A DNA stretch of 64,000 nt from Hofstenia miamia. Its lineage: Eukaryota > Xenacoelomorpha > Acoela. Under the pieces are notes generated by a model. That model saw only the letters and a program-made list of their open reading frames with translations, did no database searches and was not told the DNA's origin. Location: NCBI GenBank assembly GCA_004352715.1, contig SCFE01000078.1:572034-636033 (forward strand), read 5' to 3'. Shown here piece after piece: positions 34,101-47,899 of the stretch. The position numbers were made by a program, and so were the translations under genes. How positions within the stretch are numbered: the first letter of the stretch is position 1; each line of letters begins with the position of its first letter.

Positions 34101-37100
34101 TTGATAAGCTTAACGTTCCCACTTTTGTGTAACTTTTTATTACTGCTTTTAGTTCATTCATAAGCTAAAATTTACTAGGGTAATTGGTTTGTGGCAAAGT
34201 ATTAAAAATAAATATTTATGACGAAGTGATTTTTTCAAAATAGATGTAGATTTCCTTATAATCATAATAATCATAAAAAATAATAATAATAATGAAGGAC
34301 TTTTATTCTAAACAATTCCATGAAATTTTAATGCAACCATATGCAAAATATCGCCTACAAAAGATATAAAAATTGTATTTAAATAAAAATTGATTCCAGA
34401 AGAATTTTTCAATTTGGGTCACACCTTCAATTTGATGTCTTTTCCTATCAATTTTAAACATTAATCAGAAGGTAGAACGAAGGCCACAACGAGTAGGAAC
34501 ATGCAATGAAGTAAAAGCTATATCGACATCATAGTATGAGCTTAAAATTTTGTTAAGAAATAAAATGTGATTCTATTGTAGCATTAAAGTAATTGATAAA
34601 AAAAGTCGCCATTATAGCTATGCTTACAGATTATTTCTTTGAACATCTTATCTGAAATTTTTCTAAGATTAACGAATCAGATTTGCTCGCATATCAAATA
34701 TTAACGAAGCGAAAATCATGGATTTATGAAAAGTTAATTTCACTTTTGAACAAAAGATCTCTCTTCATTCCATTTTCGAAGCAAGTTTTTGCTATTTGGA
34801 AAAAATTCCAATGTTCTAGTCTACTACAGAAATTAATTTTACAATAATTACTCTAAGAACGACCAATTCAAAGGGTGCCCTTGCTGATCAACATGTAGCA
34901 AATCCTTTAATAGTGCTTAAGACAAATATATGTTAAATTTTTAAAAGTTCTTCAATCTTGATGCGGATTTCCTAACATTTATTTCTAAATTGAAATTTTA
35001 TTGCCAATAAACTCCATTAGCTAAGAAACAGCAGATTTACAGAAAATGTTCCCAAGCACGTGTAAAACGTATCCATAAACAAAAAATAGAAATCTTAATT
35101 CAAAACTGATTTTCACATTATCGTAAATAAAATTGCTACATATTTGTTTGTCCTAATTCATAAAGCGACTAGTAATAAAATATTCATAAATCTCTGAAAG
35201 CTTGGGCTTTAAATCACATGCATGCATTTATTCAAATGGCATCATAAAATGAATTAATTGTAAAAGCCTCCTTCATCATTGTGAGGTTTGTATGCATCAA
35301 TTTCCAAAGCAAACGATAGAAATTTATAAAAATCTCATCGTTACATTCAAAATTTCCAAATTTAATAACCATTCGAGGTTTAGCAAAAGCAAATTTTCAC
35401 AGTTCTATTTCACATTATTAGAACTAGTAAAAAAGTACAATTCTTTTTTTGATTATATATCGAGAATCTCATGAATTGCGGTGTTTTTAGCAAAAGTTGG
35501 CAAAATAATGTCAGTTAGAGACAAGTACTTATTGAATTATTTATGGATGTGAAATTTGATTTTATTAGCATCCATAAATGTGCGGCCTTGCTGTGATGAA
35601 TAAGTTATTATCTACTCTGATTTCATACGGTATTATGAAATCCAGGTTATCAAATGTCGTAAGAAGATCTAGTGAAATTGCCGCCCAATACAAATAGCTT
35701 GCAATATTTGTGTTGTCTTAAGATTTATTTACCTTATGTTTTCCTTCAGAAATTTTCAATTGACCTTTCGAGAAATATCCCACCAACTTTTTGGATAATG
35801 ATATACTGGTCATGGCTTTGCGATCAATTATCATTGAAATTCATTATTTTTGTCAATCGCACGCTACCATTAAATTAATGTCAAAGTTAAGGTCCTACTA
35901 ATCCCCAACAAACTTAACTTAGAACCTAACGACAGAATTCAATTTACATAAATGTAATAATCAATAAATATATTCGTTGACATTATTCAACGCAGTATTC
36001 TTGAATATGTTAAAAGCAATTGAAATATACTCAAATAAAATTAGAGAATATATTTTTTATAAATGTTCTTGTAGTCTTAATTAATGTTCAAGAATTTTAA
36101 AGAAAAAAAATTTGTTGCAAAGGTAATAAGATAATCAAAAATCATACTATATTTTTTATTTATTATCTACTACAATATATGAATAAATTTATAGATAAAT
36201 AACAGACACTTTTATTAAACTTTAACCATCTGTTCATCAACTTACGACGAGTTAAATTTAAATAATATATGGAAAATAAATTACAACGTAATTTAATAGT
36301 TATATTTTATGCTATACTTGGGTTTTAGATATAACCAGGTAAAATTTAATGGAAAATGTACTAAAAAGTGACTTCAATTCAAGGATAAATTCGAGTAATT
36401 GTTATAATTTAATAACTATATTTTTACTTGAGGAAAGACTAAATCTCTTAGCTCTTTAAAACCATCCAATCCCAAACTTATGATAATTCTTTAAGCAGGA
36501 GCCCTGAAAGTAGCAGGGCGTGAAGGGCACTGCCATTGTTGCCGTTTTTCAAAAAGGTCAGAATCATTTTGTGGTGGGCAAGATTTGCGCTTTAGTCTGT
36601 TGCATATATTTTATTAATACATATGTTGATGTGATTTATTTTTCATGACCATTGTTTGATGTGAATGAAAATTTGATTTATTTTTAAAAATATATAAAAT
36701 TTTTGTGTTCTTGTCGAAAGACTACCCCTGCCCACTAAGAATTCTTCCTTCCTCTACTTTTTAGTACCACCAAAATTAACTCGAATAATAGTATACTGTA
36801 TACTGTAGAATATCATAGGCCTACAAATATATGGTTTGCAAATCTCTTCATTTTCTAGCATAGCAAATACAGCAAATTATTCCTTCCTTTTTTCTAGTTT
36901 TACCAGTATCTATGTTTTGACTGTTGCAAAGCTAATAATAAAGCAAAACGTAAAAATTTTTCGTTCTTAAACTGTGTAGCCAGTTTGAGAATAATGAAGT
37001 AAATGGTCATTTTTTATTACATTTACATTACCAAAAACTTTAAAATTATGAAGGTAAGTGCACAAAGTATAAATTCTATAAATTATACTCTTTTAGGTTA

Positions 37101-37795
37101 ATTTTAATAATTAGACTAGGAAACCATCAATATTTAAAGTAAGTCCACTTATTTTATTATTTTATCGGTTACAGAAGCGGTTACAAAGATATTTTTAGAT
37201 AGGCCTGAAGTTTTAATGCTAACTGCATAATGGCCTACTAAGATTTATTGAATGAAATTTTCTATTGTATCATTTTAATTAGTTTTTCTTATTTCAGTGG
37301 GGGCCCGATGCTCCCAGTCTCACTCTGTATCCGCACCTGCTCAGTTCAGTATCCTGTTATCTCAATTGTCCATGATACTACTAATTTCTTAGAAGATGGA
37401 CTTCATTTGAATTTCCGATGTGTCCTAGAACAAACTATCAACAATTATCATATTAATACGAAATAATAAGAATAGGGCGGCTTACGAGGATCAATTAGTC
37501 CATATAACCGCAAATTTCAAATTTTATTTGCAATGAATATTGTAAATGTTAAGGAGAGCTTCTTAGCTCATTATTGGTGGGCGATTAAATGTCATTTGGG
37601 GATATTTGAATCTATAATTTTTTTCAATAATTGCATTTGAATAAAAAAATTTTGTATTATTGATAATTAAAGAAGTGTTTACTTAGTAATAATCATTCTA
37701 ACCTGGGAAAGTATCTTTTCTAAAATGTATCTAGCAAGCCTATAAATCTGTAATTTAGATCACGCAAGTTCAGCAAGTATCGCATGTCTTCCCAG
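28145..37795. other. 9.6 kb without a recognised gene
   Basis: The first exon of the transgelin-like gene may lie here but could not be recognised. The sequence is uniformly A+T-rich. An (AAT)n-type run occurs at about 34262-34292. A GCCCTG...CAGGGC hairpin occurs near 36.50 kb and a C-rich stretch near 36.73 kb. Reading frames such as 33753-34079 (minus) are treated separately. Confidence 0.4.
33753..34079 (-). CDS. Unrecognised 108-codon ORF, doubtful
   Basis: The frame encodes a mixed, non-repetitive protein (for example KLLNILSSHPQSRCALRNTM) with less Phe/Ile/Asn bias than the chance frames around it. It might be an exon or an old transposon piece. No family was recognised, no splice partners were found, and chance remains likely. 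Confidence 0.15.
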   Translation of the reverse strand: MSSFNTISYDLIVCLVDPITVDNEKNSLLTYDKLIDRDKMRKCQFSKLLNILSSHPQSRCALRNTMHEFINNDSLISRPTDIITVVSVSMLYFAPPVQHLNSSWTHIN

Positions 37796-38436
37796 TATAA
37801 AACACCGGATAGCTCTTGGTTTATTTGGAGTAGCCTGTGTTTTAATTATAATCTATGGCTGTTTGAACCAGCTAAATTTAGCTTCTGACGTAGAATGTGT
37901 GCGAAACTTTAAAAACGAACAAATTCATTGTTGCAGAGAATGTTGCTGTCAGTCAACATCGAACCACACAAAAGGTGCAAAATTTTAACAATTGTTTGCT
38001 TTAGACTTCTAATTGACTAACTCTAAATATGCTTACTATCACCTCCGTATGCAAAATATTTATACATTGCCTTAAATAATGGCTTTTTAAATTTGCTTTG
38101 TAAATGTTCAACAAAGTTTGCAACAAAATTTTAGTAAATATATTTATAAAGTTTACTTTTAGTAGAAAAATTTTTGAAAGTAGGTTTTGTAACCTAGTTA
38201 GACCAAACTGATTATAGTGCTTTCCAAACAATTTTAATTTAGCTTCTGCAAATAGTAAGAGAAGATGAAGGCAACTATTAGTGTAAATTAAACAAAGCAC
38301 AATAATTGAGAAATTGAAAAATATATGCACTTATTGCAAAAAGTTTTCTTTTTGAAATGTGAGTTTTCATTATATTTCCTAAGTATTTAACCAAAATTAA
38401 TAAGTGTACATTATTTTTAGCTTAAAGATATATAGC

Positions 38437-38497
<61 letters not shown>

Positions 38498-39836
38498 CTA
38501 TATTTTGTAGATGCTAGCATTTGACTCATGCACATTAAAAATAATTAGCAAAGCAGATGATGTGCAATGGAGAAACAACTGACCAAACAAACTAAGAAAT
38601 GTAAATAAACTTAAAAAGAAATTTATTTATTCAATTTTACTTTGATTCTAGTAATTTATTATTTAGCAATGATACACTTCTTTATGCATTCACACCAATC
38701 TCAATTAAATCAAGATTAAAAACTTAGATCTCTTGAAATATTTAGGACACAGATTATACTTATATGCCATTCGTCCTTTGTTAGTTTCAGAATATTCTCC
38801 AGATTCAAATCAATTAATAAAACAGTACGTTGTGAAATCTTTAGGATTTTTAACTGAGTTTCCATTAGGTTTTATTGCTTGGCATTGCTATTATGTGTTT
38901 TCCTTCTATACACTCTTTGATACAGTTTATTAGAAAATTTTTAGCATGCATAATATAACCACATTTTCATGCGTACAGATAGGCATTATACATAACAGTA
39001 AACTTTTTTGCATGTAAAGCTTGTAATAAAATTCTAAGCAATAAAATACCCAGTATTTGTCAAAAAATTTTTAAAGACAGATGGTGTCTAAAGGTGGTAC
39101 TATAGGTGCTTTAACAGTAGCAACCAAAAGTATCCACAAAAGATGAAATTCTGACTCCATCAAAAATAGCCTAAATGCATTATGGGTTATTGTTATTGAA
39201 ATGTTTTCTTTGATTTAGCCTCTTAATTAGTTCGTTAATTCTGCATCGTGCTCAACACATTTTAGATTTTTAATATGTAATGATATTTTCTGAAATAAAC
39301 TTGATATAAGTTTTGCAATTTATTTCAAAAAATTTAATGTAGGCTTATTTTAGTTAAGAATTTATCAAGTATCAAATGTTAATTTTATCAGCTTCAAGAA
39401 AGTTTCAAAGCATTAACAAAGCAATCAATTTATAGTCAACGCTAATTTTTTACAAAAAAATACAGCCTCTAGTGGTATTCCTTTTCGGTTATTTTTCATA
39501 CTTTAATTTCCTACTTGTTGCTTCAATAAATATACAAGAAAAATCATTTTTTATAAAATGTTTATTAGTGAACACAGAATTTTTATGTAATTAATGATCA
39601 TAATCTCAATCAGGATTCAAATCTACTTTTTTAACGCTATGTTTTTAGGTACAATCACTGCTACCGCTTTTATTTTTCTAGTAGCTTTAGTGTTCATGTT
39701 TGGGTACATTGGATGCATTCTTCATGGCTTCTCAACCCAATGCACTCTTGAACTGCATTCTCAAACAGCAATAGTTGAATCCCAAAACCAATCACCTAAG
39801 GATTCAACTTCTGCTATTCTTTTCCCCGGTGTTTAA
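37796..39836 (+). CDS. Small two-pass membrane protein with Cys-rich loop, family unknown (gene 1)
   Basis: Two exons join in phase: 37796-37974 (acceptor CTTCCCAG, donor GTGCAA) and 39649-39836 (acceptor TTTTTAG, stop TAA). A split Gly codon spans the junction. The product has a TM segment (ALGLFGVACVLIIIYG) and a loop of about 40 residues with Cys-rich HCCRECCCQ and an NHT sequon. A second TM (ATAFIFLVALVFMFGYIGCIL) and a polar tail of about 35 residues follow. The sequon suggests that the loop is extracellular or lumenal. A 5' exon with the start codon is missing: the first exon begins in phase 2 and no in-frame ATG precedes TM1. An ATTAAA signal lies at 39884-39889, 48 nt after the stop. 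I do not recognise the family. Confidence 0.6.
37975..39648 (+). other. Intron of the two-pass membrane protein gene
   Basis: A 1.67 kb intron contains a long (AT)n microsatellite at about 38437-38493. Nothing else was recognised. Confidence 0.5.
38437..38493. repeat. (AT)n microsatellite, about 57 bp
   Basis: A pure alternating TA tract in the intron of the two-pass membrane protein gene. Confidence 0.95.
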
Positions 39837-39889
39837 ACTTTGTATTTTATATTTAAGTTTTGTACTGTTTTTAATGGAAGTGCATTAAA

Positions 39890-42800
39890 ATGTGAAAAAT
39901 ATTTATTTTTAAAATCAAACGCAATGTCGCATTTCAAATTTAATATGCACTTATTTTCCGAAGTGCGCAGTAACAATAATTTAATTAAACATCAGCAATG
40001 TCATTTCCTGTAATAAAAAATTTCCTGCAGAAAGGAGACTCACATTAAGTGAATTGTGAATGAACCATTTACATAGGATGAAAGCAAGATAAAATATTTA
40101 TATACATAGTTGGTTGATTTATTAATTATTTAATAGAAAATGTCGTTTCTAAGCTACTAAAAAATTGATTTCATCAATGAAATTTAAATACTTTGAAGGT
40201 TGCCTTTGAACCTTCAATATTTTAATTCATATTCTAGAATTTTGTTTCTTAGCCTCACTAATGTTAGTTTTTCTTGCAAAATCAACAGGAGTTTGCCACT
40301 ACAATGCATCGTGCATTTAGGATTTTTCATTCATCCATTTTGCGCAATTCAGAAAATCGTAACGTATTTTTTCAGCAAATTTGATCTTATGGGATGAATT
40401 TCTAAATTTGGAATTTATATAAGCATTTAAAAAATTAGAATCTTCGATAGATGAATGAACAATTTATTCAGTTGTCTAAGTTTTTTAAAATAATATTAAA
40501 ATTGTATATTTTACATAAAGAATTCGTAAACCTAAAATATGAATTATAAAGAAAAACAATTTTTTTGCACACAGCAATCAAGTAGGCACAAATCAATATA
40601 TATTGTAGTTATATGAATAATTTTAAGTGAGCATACCCTATAAATATGAATTTGACAAAAAGTGTGTAAATGTATAGAAATGCAAAAAATGCAAAATTTT
40701 TCCTTGCTAAGAATGAATTTAATCTTAATGTATATAGAAAAACGCAAATGATTGCTGATAATTAACAGTAAGTTATAGTGTTCATTAAGCTAATAAAACT
40801 TTTTCTATGAATCTATTGGTAATTAAGACTTACTTAATATAGTCAAGATTCTCTATGGATTTTGAATTTTAACCTAAAAGGATTAGAACCTAAAGATAAT
40901 ACAAATATAAATTTTTAATGGAGTAGATATCATTTATTTCAATGAATAAGACTAAAGACTAATAAATAAAATTGAAATGTTATTTAATTGCAGGGTGCAT
41001 TATGGAACCCGACGTTGATAGTGTGCATTTGAGTTTAGTTCTCAACATAGTTTAGTTCAACACTTTCCAGCTTGTTAAATTTAGTTTTTAGTTTTAATGT
41101 GCATATCTAAATGTGGGCAGCAAGGAAATTATATCAAAAAAGCTTTGTTTGCATAATGAACTCAAATTTAAACGTTAATTGAACTAATTGGATTTGACTA
41201 GAGCATTGCTCTTGTGACGCCATGAAAACTGTCCTCTTTATAGAATTAATGGTGTGCTTTAAATCAATGTAAAACAATATGAAAGTTTTAGTTACCTACT
41301 GTAGAGATTTGTCCAAATCTAACAACCATTTTTATTACAGGAGCGAATTAAAATCAGAATAAGAACATTGTTTTAGTAAAGCCTATTTTCTGCAATTGTA
41401 ATCAATTACAGACTTTGCTTTAGACGTTCAATCGAATTTATTGATTTCTCCTTAAAAAGATTTATTGAAATCAATTAATTACTTAACCCAGGACTTTCGC
41501 ATGAACTGATTTACCATGAATTACAATGCAGGTTCAGACAGCTAGACTGGTCTTACGTCGATTGGGGAATGCTTTAGAGCAATTGGTATCTTATGTCAAT
41601 CGCCGCTTCACAGTGAATTTGGCATTACATTTGACATGTGTCATTTCCCATATAATTTCATACGCAATAATTCCCCATATGTTTCTGTAATTCATTGTGT
41701 ATATCGATTACTAGCACCAAAGATCAAGGAACAAAGAAATTCATGTTATTTTTATATCGCTATTTGAACAAAAGCCGTCAAAAGTAATATCCGATTATCG
41801 CTAAATTGATATCCTGAACGTTCTTCTGTTCCTAATAGCTTTGGTGGGAAAGTCAAAATACAGATCACAGGGAAATTCACTTTGGTGAGTAATTTATTAG
41901 AAAAATATGCAATTTCTACTTTGTTATGAGTAGATGTCGACATATAACTTAAAGTTTAACACTTAGAATGCTTTAAATAGGCATAGAATTGTTAAAGTTT
42001 ATTTTTTCATATCACTCCTTATTACTATGCATCTGAGTAAAGTCTAGTATTACTTGATAACAAGTTTTAGTATGTTTTAAGGGTCAAGCTAAGACAATAT
42101 TTATGTTAGATTGAGTAACATATACTGAAATGAATAATATTTCACTATGCATTCAGAGTGTTTGAAGTTAATGCATAATAATAGCTCACACTTGTTTAGA
42201 TAAGTGCTAGCATAAGTCCATGGAAGCTACATTACAACGTAAGCAACCTTTTGTGTCGGGCCCACAATTATATGATGAATTTATAAATGAAGAAAGTCAC
42301 AGCTTTCAAAACGATATTTTGTCTATTTGTTTATAAAATAGTAAGCACTTTAAAATGTGTGCTAAAATCGGTCCAAGTAAATAAATACTATATCTCGAAA
42401 AATTATACTATTCCATGAAAAACAACTTCTTCTAAGAAGCGTCTTTAACTACAATCAAGCAGAGAACAATAAAGAATTATGCCTAAAAGACCGCATAAAA
42501 ATTTTCCAAATCCCTATTGTCGATATTTTGAGAATTTCTTAATACATTTTTTGCGATTTTAAGCTTAAGTATGTGTTGAGATGTTCCATGTCCATATAAA
42601 ATGAGTATAAATCACATTTCTTTGTAGAACTCAATGCGTAAATATACTCCAAAATATATGCCTTGTGAACTTCATGTTCTTCTCATTGAAGTATTTGATA
42701 ACAATTTAACGTGGACAAGGCTAAGTCGTCAATACCAATTTATGACATGAATACGATGAGCATTCAGTGTCTGTGGCTGCTTGCTACGCATTAATTTGAT

Positions 42801-45059
42801 TAAAATTTAAAAGTATTTTAATTGATTGTTTACTTGTCAACTGATATTTTTGTAGTTAAGTTATAAATACCGCATTTCAACAGCAACTATTAGATGTATT
42901 TGAAGTCTCAAAATTCTAGACATATTATAAGTTGCGTTTCTGTCCGCAAGAGTGTTTTGCAAAATTATGGATTGAATGTTGATTTTTACTGTCCATTGTT
43001 AAAAAAGTTATCTTTTAAACAGTTTTTTCAACATCAAGTACATGCATAGTGGTATAAACTCAGCTTCACAATAACTTTTTCAAAATTGCAAATGAATCTC
43101 CAATTTTTTAATTTTCAAGAGTCAAAATCTTAATCTGTATTTGGTTGGTTGCAATAAAATCTATTATTAATATTATTTATTATTATTATTATTTTAATAA
43201 GATTTTTAGCGCTTTATCTAGCAAGAAATATTTTTACCATCTGCTAAGCCGATTTTTATCAATCCCTGCGACCAAGGGTTACGAAAACGAGTTAAATATA
43301 CAAGGTCTGAAATTATAAGCCTATAATATCAAAAGATGTTTTTGAATTTATTTTCAATTTATTTGGACAGTCGTCACAACTGAATCCAAAATTGATCGGA
43401 TAGCTGTATTGGATTTAATATGCTAACATTTTTATTAAAGCACTATTTTACTAATAAAGTTTTGCGAGATATAGGAATTTTGTTAAATCTAGTTAGAAAT
43501 TTATCAAAATTACAAGTTTCACAAAAGCTAATTTTGGGGGTACATGGCATAGTCATATAACCATTACTTAAAAAAAGTCATGCAAAGTAGCAACCGCCAA
43601 TTACCCAAACTATTTAAATTTGTTGGAATGGCCTCCAAATGACTGTGATAATCTACTTGTAACACTTAGAATATGAATCACATGATTTAATTATCGAATT
43701 ATTCAAGGATTTATTAAATTACCTCAGCCTAATTTGGGTCAAGTGTTAAATGACCGAAAATAGTATTAAGCACCTATTCCGCACTTTATTATTTACAAAA
43801 TTTGTGTAAGTAGAATTCTGGCAGCTTTATCTAAAGGATTTGATCTGCTTCTATTACTAAGGATAACAAAACAATACTGTGAAAAAGATTAGTTACTAAA
43901 TATTTCAATATTTAATAAACGATATTACCTTTTTTTAAATAAAAGTTATTGGTATTTATATTTGTAATAAATTTTCACTATCCCTCCTCAAAAGAAAATT
44001 TCCCAATTTACACATTTCTAGTCTGCGTTTACACCTTTATTGGATTACATGTCTGTAGATTCTAAATTAATTCCATCTGAATCAATTTGCATATTAATCA
44101 CATGCGCGAGTAAACTACTTAGATATCTAGGCTAAAATTATTAAACATTAATATTTCTTCTTAATTTATTAATGTATGCATTTTACGAAATTCGATCTTA
44201 AATTTCAAAAAGAGGAGATTTATTAAATATTCAATTGATGTAATGTGATTTTCGATAAATTTATGAAGCAGTTTTTGTCATTAACAAAGTTCAGAGAATT
44301 AACTCTAAATATACTTGGTTGTCCTATTTACACATTTTTAGCAATCTTTCGTCTAGACACAGAAATAAAATCAAAATTGATGTTTATGTTATAACAATTC
44401 TAATGAATTCTTCTACTGATAGCCAACTAAAAATATAGCTTGAAAGATTTGCATTACCTTTGATATACAATCGCATTATTCAACGGACTGTTAGGAAGTA
44501 TTTGTTTAATTGTATTTGAAATTGTGCTATTAAATATGTTCAAGAATATATTTTCTATATGCAGAAATAGGCATTGGTTGATAAAATCATTATGAAATCC
44601 AATTTTTCAAAGTTAACAATATCCTAGAAAAAATGCATGAAAACTTTAGAGCAAAATACTATGATTAAAATAATGTATAAATGAACTACTCTTATCAGAC
44701 CTGTTTTACTTGACTTGAGACAATTTCATTGGATAGCTATTGCTTATCTAGTCTATGGAATCGTTTGATTATAATATATGAAGGCGGACATTCTTCAGGT
44801 AAATGAACAGGTGAAATCTTGAAAACTTAAATGGGAAGATGAAGCATGCAAAGAAAAAGCCAAGAACCCCTAACAAGAACAATTCAACTATAAAAAAAAT
44901 TTGAAATTTTTACAGTGATTTTGAAAAAAAAATTATCTAAGTTAAACAATTTTTTCACATTTTTGAAGCTTTTGCTTCTCCTATTTCATAGGGAGCAATT
45001 ATTAATAGATAACTGTAATGATAAAATAAACCGTTGAACCATATTAGACTGCATTCACC
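39890..45059. other. 5.2 kb without a recognised gene
   Basis: The sequence is A+T-rich, with a (TTA)n run near 43172-43196. No conserved coding motif or transposon terminus was recognised on either strand. Confidence 0.45.
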
Positions 45060-45990
45060 TTGGCTTTCGGCATGGTTGCCTAGCTACATGGATGGATGGC
45101 AACAAGCAGTTAGGGTCTCGGACAACATATATTTCAAAAGAAATTGAAATTAAGGTGGGTATACTTCAAAGTGGCCCAATGAGCGGACCGTTATTTACAG
45201 GGGACACGAATGAAATAAACATTGAATCGATTAGTGTTTCCCCTGATCATGGAAACATTGGAAAACATTCGGACGACAAAGACTTCTTCACGTTATTAGA
45301 GCTGATCAAATTGAAAATGATTTTCAATCATGTCATACCGCAGTAGCTACGCTGATACGTTTGTCGGAAGATAAAAACTTAATTCTTATCCCCACCAAAT
45401 CACAGTAAATTACCTTTTTTAATAAACACAGCACTAACGACTTTTTCACCGCTGTTGGTAAACAACATATTGTTGCCAGCGGGGAAGTAGTTCCGCAGAA
45501 ATCCTTCTTTATGTACCTTGGTTTGATCATTGAGTCAACGTTAACCTGGGAGAAACATGTTAACTCTATTGTTGCCATACTTAATTATATTACTAAACCC
45601 CTTACCTTCTTGGTTACATTTATGGACCATAGTACGAAAGAATTCATCTTTAAAACGTACATCGCTTCAGTTGTTTTATGCCTGCGAAGTATGGGTTCCT
45701 GGACTTGAAAAAAGACTTTGTTCTAAACTCTGAAAATGCATCATGTTTTTCTCTATTGTTGCACATGTTGACCAGATGTACTTAATAAATATGATGAATC
45801 AGTTATTCTTACAAGATTCGAAAAAACAGTTTTAAAAATTCAAAGTGACGTGAAGCATCCAATATATCATAAGTTCCAAAAAATACGCCAAGCGCGAACT
45901 ACCCGGCACATGGTATCCTTCCTATTTATTGTATACGTACAGTACAGGAATAAAAGCGTTACAAATAAATAAATAAATAAAAAAATAAAC
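45060..45990 (+). pseudogene. LINE ORF2 3' remnant with (AAAT)n tail
   Basis: RT traces are visible: EIKVGILQSGPMSGPLF near 45.15-45.2 kb (the GxxQGSxLGPLLF box) and HSDDK (YADD box) near 45.27 kb. The C-terminal MYLGLIIESTLTWEKHVNSI is near 45.51-45.57 kb. Frames are interrupted. The copy ends in AAATAAATAAATAAATAAA at 45963-45985, a simple-repeat tail typical of several LINE clades. It is 5'-truncated. Confidence 0.75.
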
Positions 45991-46432
45991 TTCCGATTAG
46001 TATTAGAGTAATCTTTGCCTAACTTTTAAGACGTCTTTTTTTTATATTTGAAAACAACAAAAAAATTTCAATTCTATTTGATCATCAACGTAACTCGATG
46101 TGCACATGCATGCTAAAGTCTGAACAAAATTCAAATGCAAAAAACAAAGATTTTATCAAGCAATTTTGGGCTGTTAACAAATTCTTTTAGAGTGAACTAC
46201 AAAGCTTCTCTTTCTTTGTTGTTAAATTTAAGCTATAACACGTTGTTGCAATTGTATTTATTTGTCAATATTTTATAATATACAGGGTGACTCTTGGACC
46301 ATTTTTAATTTTAAAATTAAATATTGTTAAAATCACTTTTTCTCTTTCGAATAAAGCAGCATTCAGTCTAACTATTGATCTAATTATTTTCAACAATAAT
46401 ATTAAAATAGTTTTCATTAAACTTTCAGAAAA

Positions 46433-47779
46433 ATGAGCAAACGAGAGGCCATAATTCAGCTGCATTACTCGGGAAGGACAAACCCAGAGATTATTAAGAT
46501 CTTGAAAGTGGCTAAATCCACGGTGTACCATGTTGTGAACAGATTTAAGGAACTTGGTACATCTGAAGACCGTCCTAGGAGTGGAAGACCACGCTCTGCT
46601 CGAACAAAGCAGGTGATTAAAGCTGTCTGAAAAAGGGTAAGGAGGAATCCGAAGAGATCTGCAAGACAAATGGCTAAAGACATGAATGTGAGCGTGGCCT
46701 CAATGAGAACCATCTTAAAAAACGATCTCCAGTTGTATCTCTACAAGATGAGAAAGAAACAGTACCTCACACCTGCCCAAAAGCACAAGAGACTTGAAAG
46801 AGCAAAGCTTCTTCTTGGAGAACTGAAAGCTGGCACGGCATAGCGAGAGATCGGTTTTTCTGATGAGAACGACAGAGTTTACGCAAAATCATCAGCAGAC
46901 ATTGATGACTCCGTGAGAATAGTTTTCCGCCGACAAAGCCGTGTTCCCTCATGGTGTGGGCTGCAGTCTCCAAATCTTGGAAGTCGCCTCTGATTTTCGT
47001 GGAGCAGAGGGTTAAGATCAACACAGATCGCTACATTAATGATATTTTGGTTCCAGCATTTGAAGAGATGTAGAACCACTTCAAAGATCAGCCTTTCACT
47101 TTCCAACAAGATGGAGCATCATCCCACACCTCAAGAAAAACTCAGGACTGGTGCCAACGTCATTTTCCAAGATTCTGGAGTAAGGAGATGTGGCCTCCTG
47201 CATCGCTTGATTTGAATCCCATGGATTTTTCGGTGTGGTCTTTGTTGNNNNNNNNNNNNNNNNNNNNNNNNNNNNNNNNNNNNNNNNNNNNNNNNNNNNN
47301 NNNNNNNNNNNNNNNNNNNNNNNNNNNNNNNNNNNNNNNNNNNNNNNNNNNNNNNNNNNNNNNNNNNNNNNNNNNNNNNNNNNNNNNNNNNNNNNNNNNN
47401 NNNNNNNNNNNNNNNNNNNNNNNNNNNNNNNNNNNNNNNNNNNNNNNNNNNNNNNNNNNNNNNNNNNNNNNNNNNNNNNNNNNNNNNNNNNNNNNNNNNN
47501 NNNNNNNNNNNNNNNNNNNNNNNNNNNNNNNNNNNNNNNNNNNNNNNNNNNNNNNNNNNNNNNNNNNNNNNNNNNNNNCCCATGGATTTTTCGGTGTGGT
47601 CTTTGTTGGAAGCGAAGGTCTGTTCTGTTGCTCATCCAAGTGTTGATGCTTTGAAGGCATCTCTTCGGAGTGAATGGGCTAAAATACCTCAGGAAACGCT
47701 GCGTGCCTCGGTTGGTAACTTCAGACAGAGAATTAAACATCTAATTGAAAGGAAGGGACATTACATTGAAAATAAATAA
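46433..47779 (+). pseudogene. DD37D mariner transposase pseudogene
   Basis: The frame starts MSKREAIIQLHYSGRTNPEI, a helix-turn-helix domain, followed by a GRPRSAR hook-like stretch. It meets TGA at 46628, then continues with RNPKRSARQMAKDMNVSVAS. Further TAG stops lie near 46841 and 47070, with a frameshift near 46935. The catalytic core is still readable: FSDEN, FQQDGASSH and LDLNPMDFSVW. The C-terminal piece after the gap (47582-47779) ends HLIERKGHYIENK. At least three stops and one frameshift make it inactive. Confidence 0.88.
47248..47578. other. 331-N scaffold gap with overlapping flanks
   Basis: The 30 bases before the gap (47218-47247) are identical to the 30 bases after it (47579-47608). 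The two contig ends therefore overlap, and the gap length is not real sequence. Confidence 0.9.
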
Positions 47780-47899
47780 TTTAAACTTATTCTTGGTTTC
47801 CTAACTTATAATTTTCATTCGTGCTTAATTTATATTTTTGTAATTTTCTATTAATAAACCACTTTTGAATTGGTCCAAGGACTTTCTGTTCACCCCGTA

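Larger units (their letters stand above)
46283..47897 (+). mobile_element. Mariner-superfamily element, DD37D (maT-like), inactive
   Basis: The element is flanked by TA (46281-46282 and 47898-47899). It begins CAGGGTGACTCTTGGACCA and ends, reverse-complemented, CGGGGTGAACAG...CCTTGGACCA: imperfect terminal inverted repeats. It encodes a transposase with two N-terminal helix-turn-helix regions and catalytic-type motifs FSDEN, FQQDGASSH and LDLNPMD. Thirty-seven residues separate the last two Asp, which places it with DD37D (maT) elements. A 331-N gap interrupts it. Confidence 0.88.

Noticed and set aside
37034-37047. ATGAAG with a GTAAGT donor as the first exon of the 37.8 kb membrane gene
   Set aside because: The phase is 0, whereas the downstream exon needs phase 2 with the best acceptor.
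38001-38330. 109-codon minus-strand hydrophobic frame
   Set aside because: It lies in the intron of a plus-strand gene, its composition is typical of A+T-rich chance frames, and no motif is visible.
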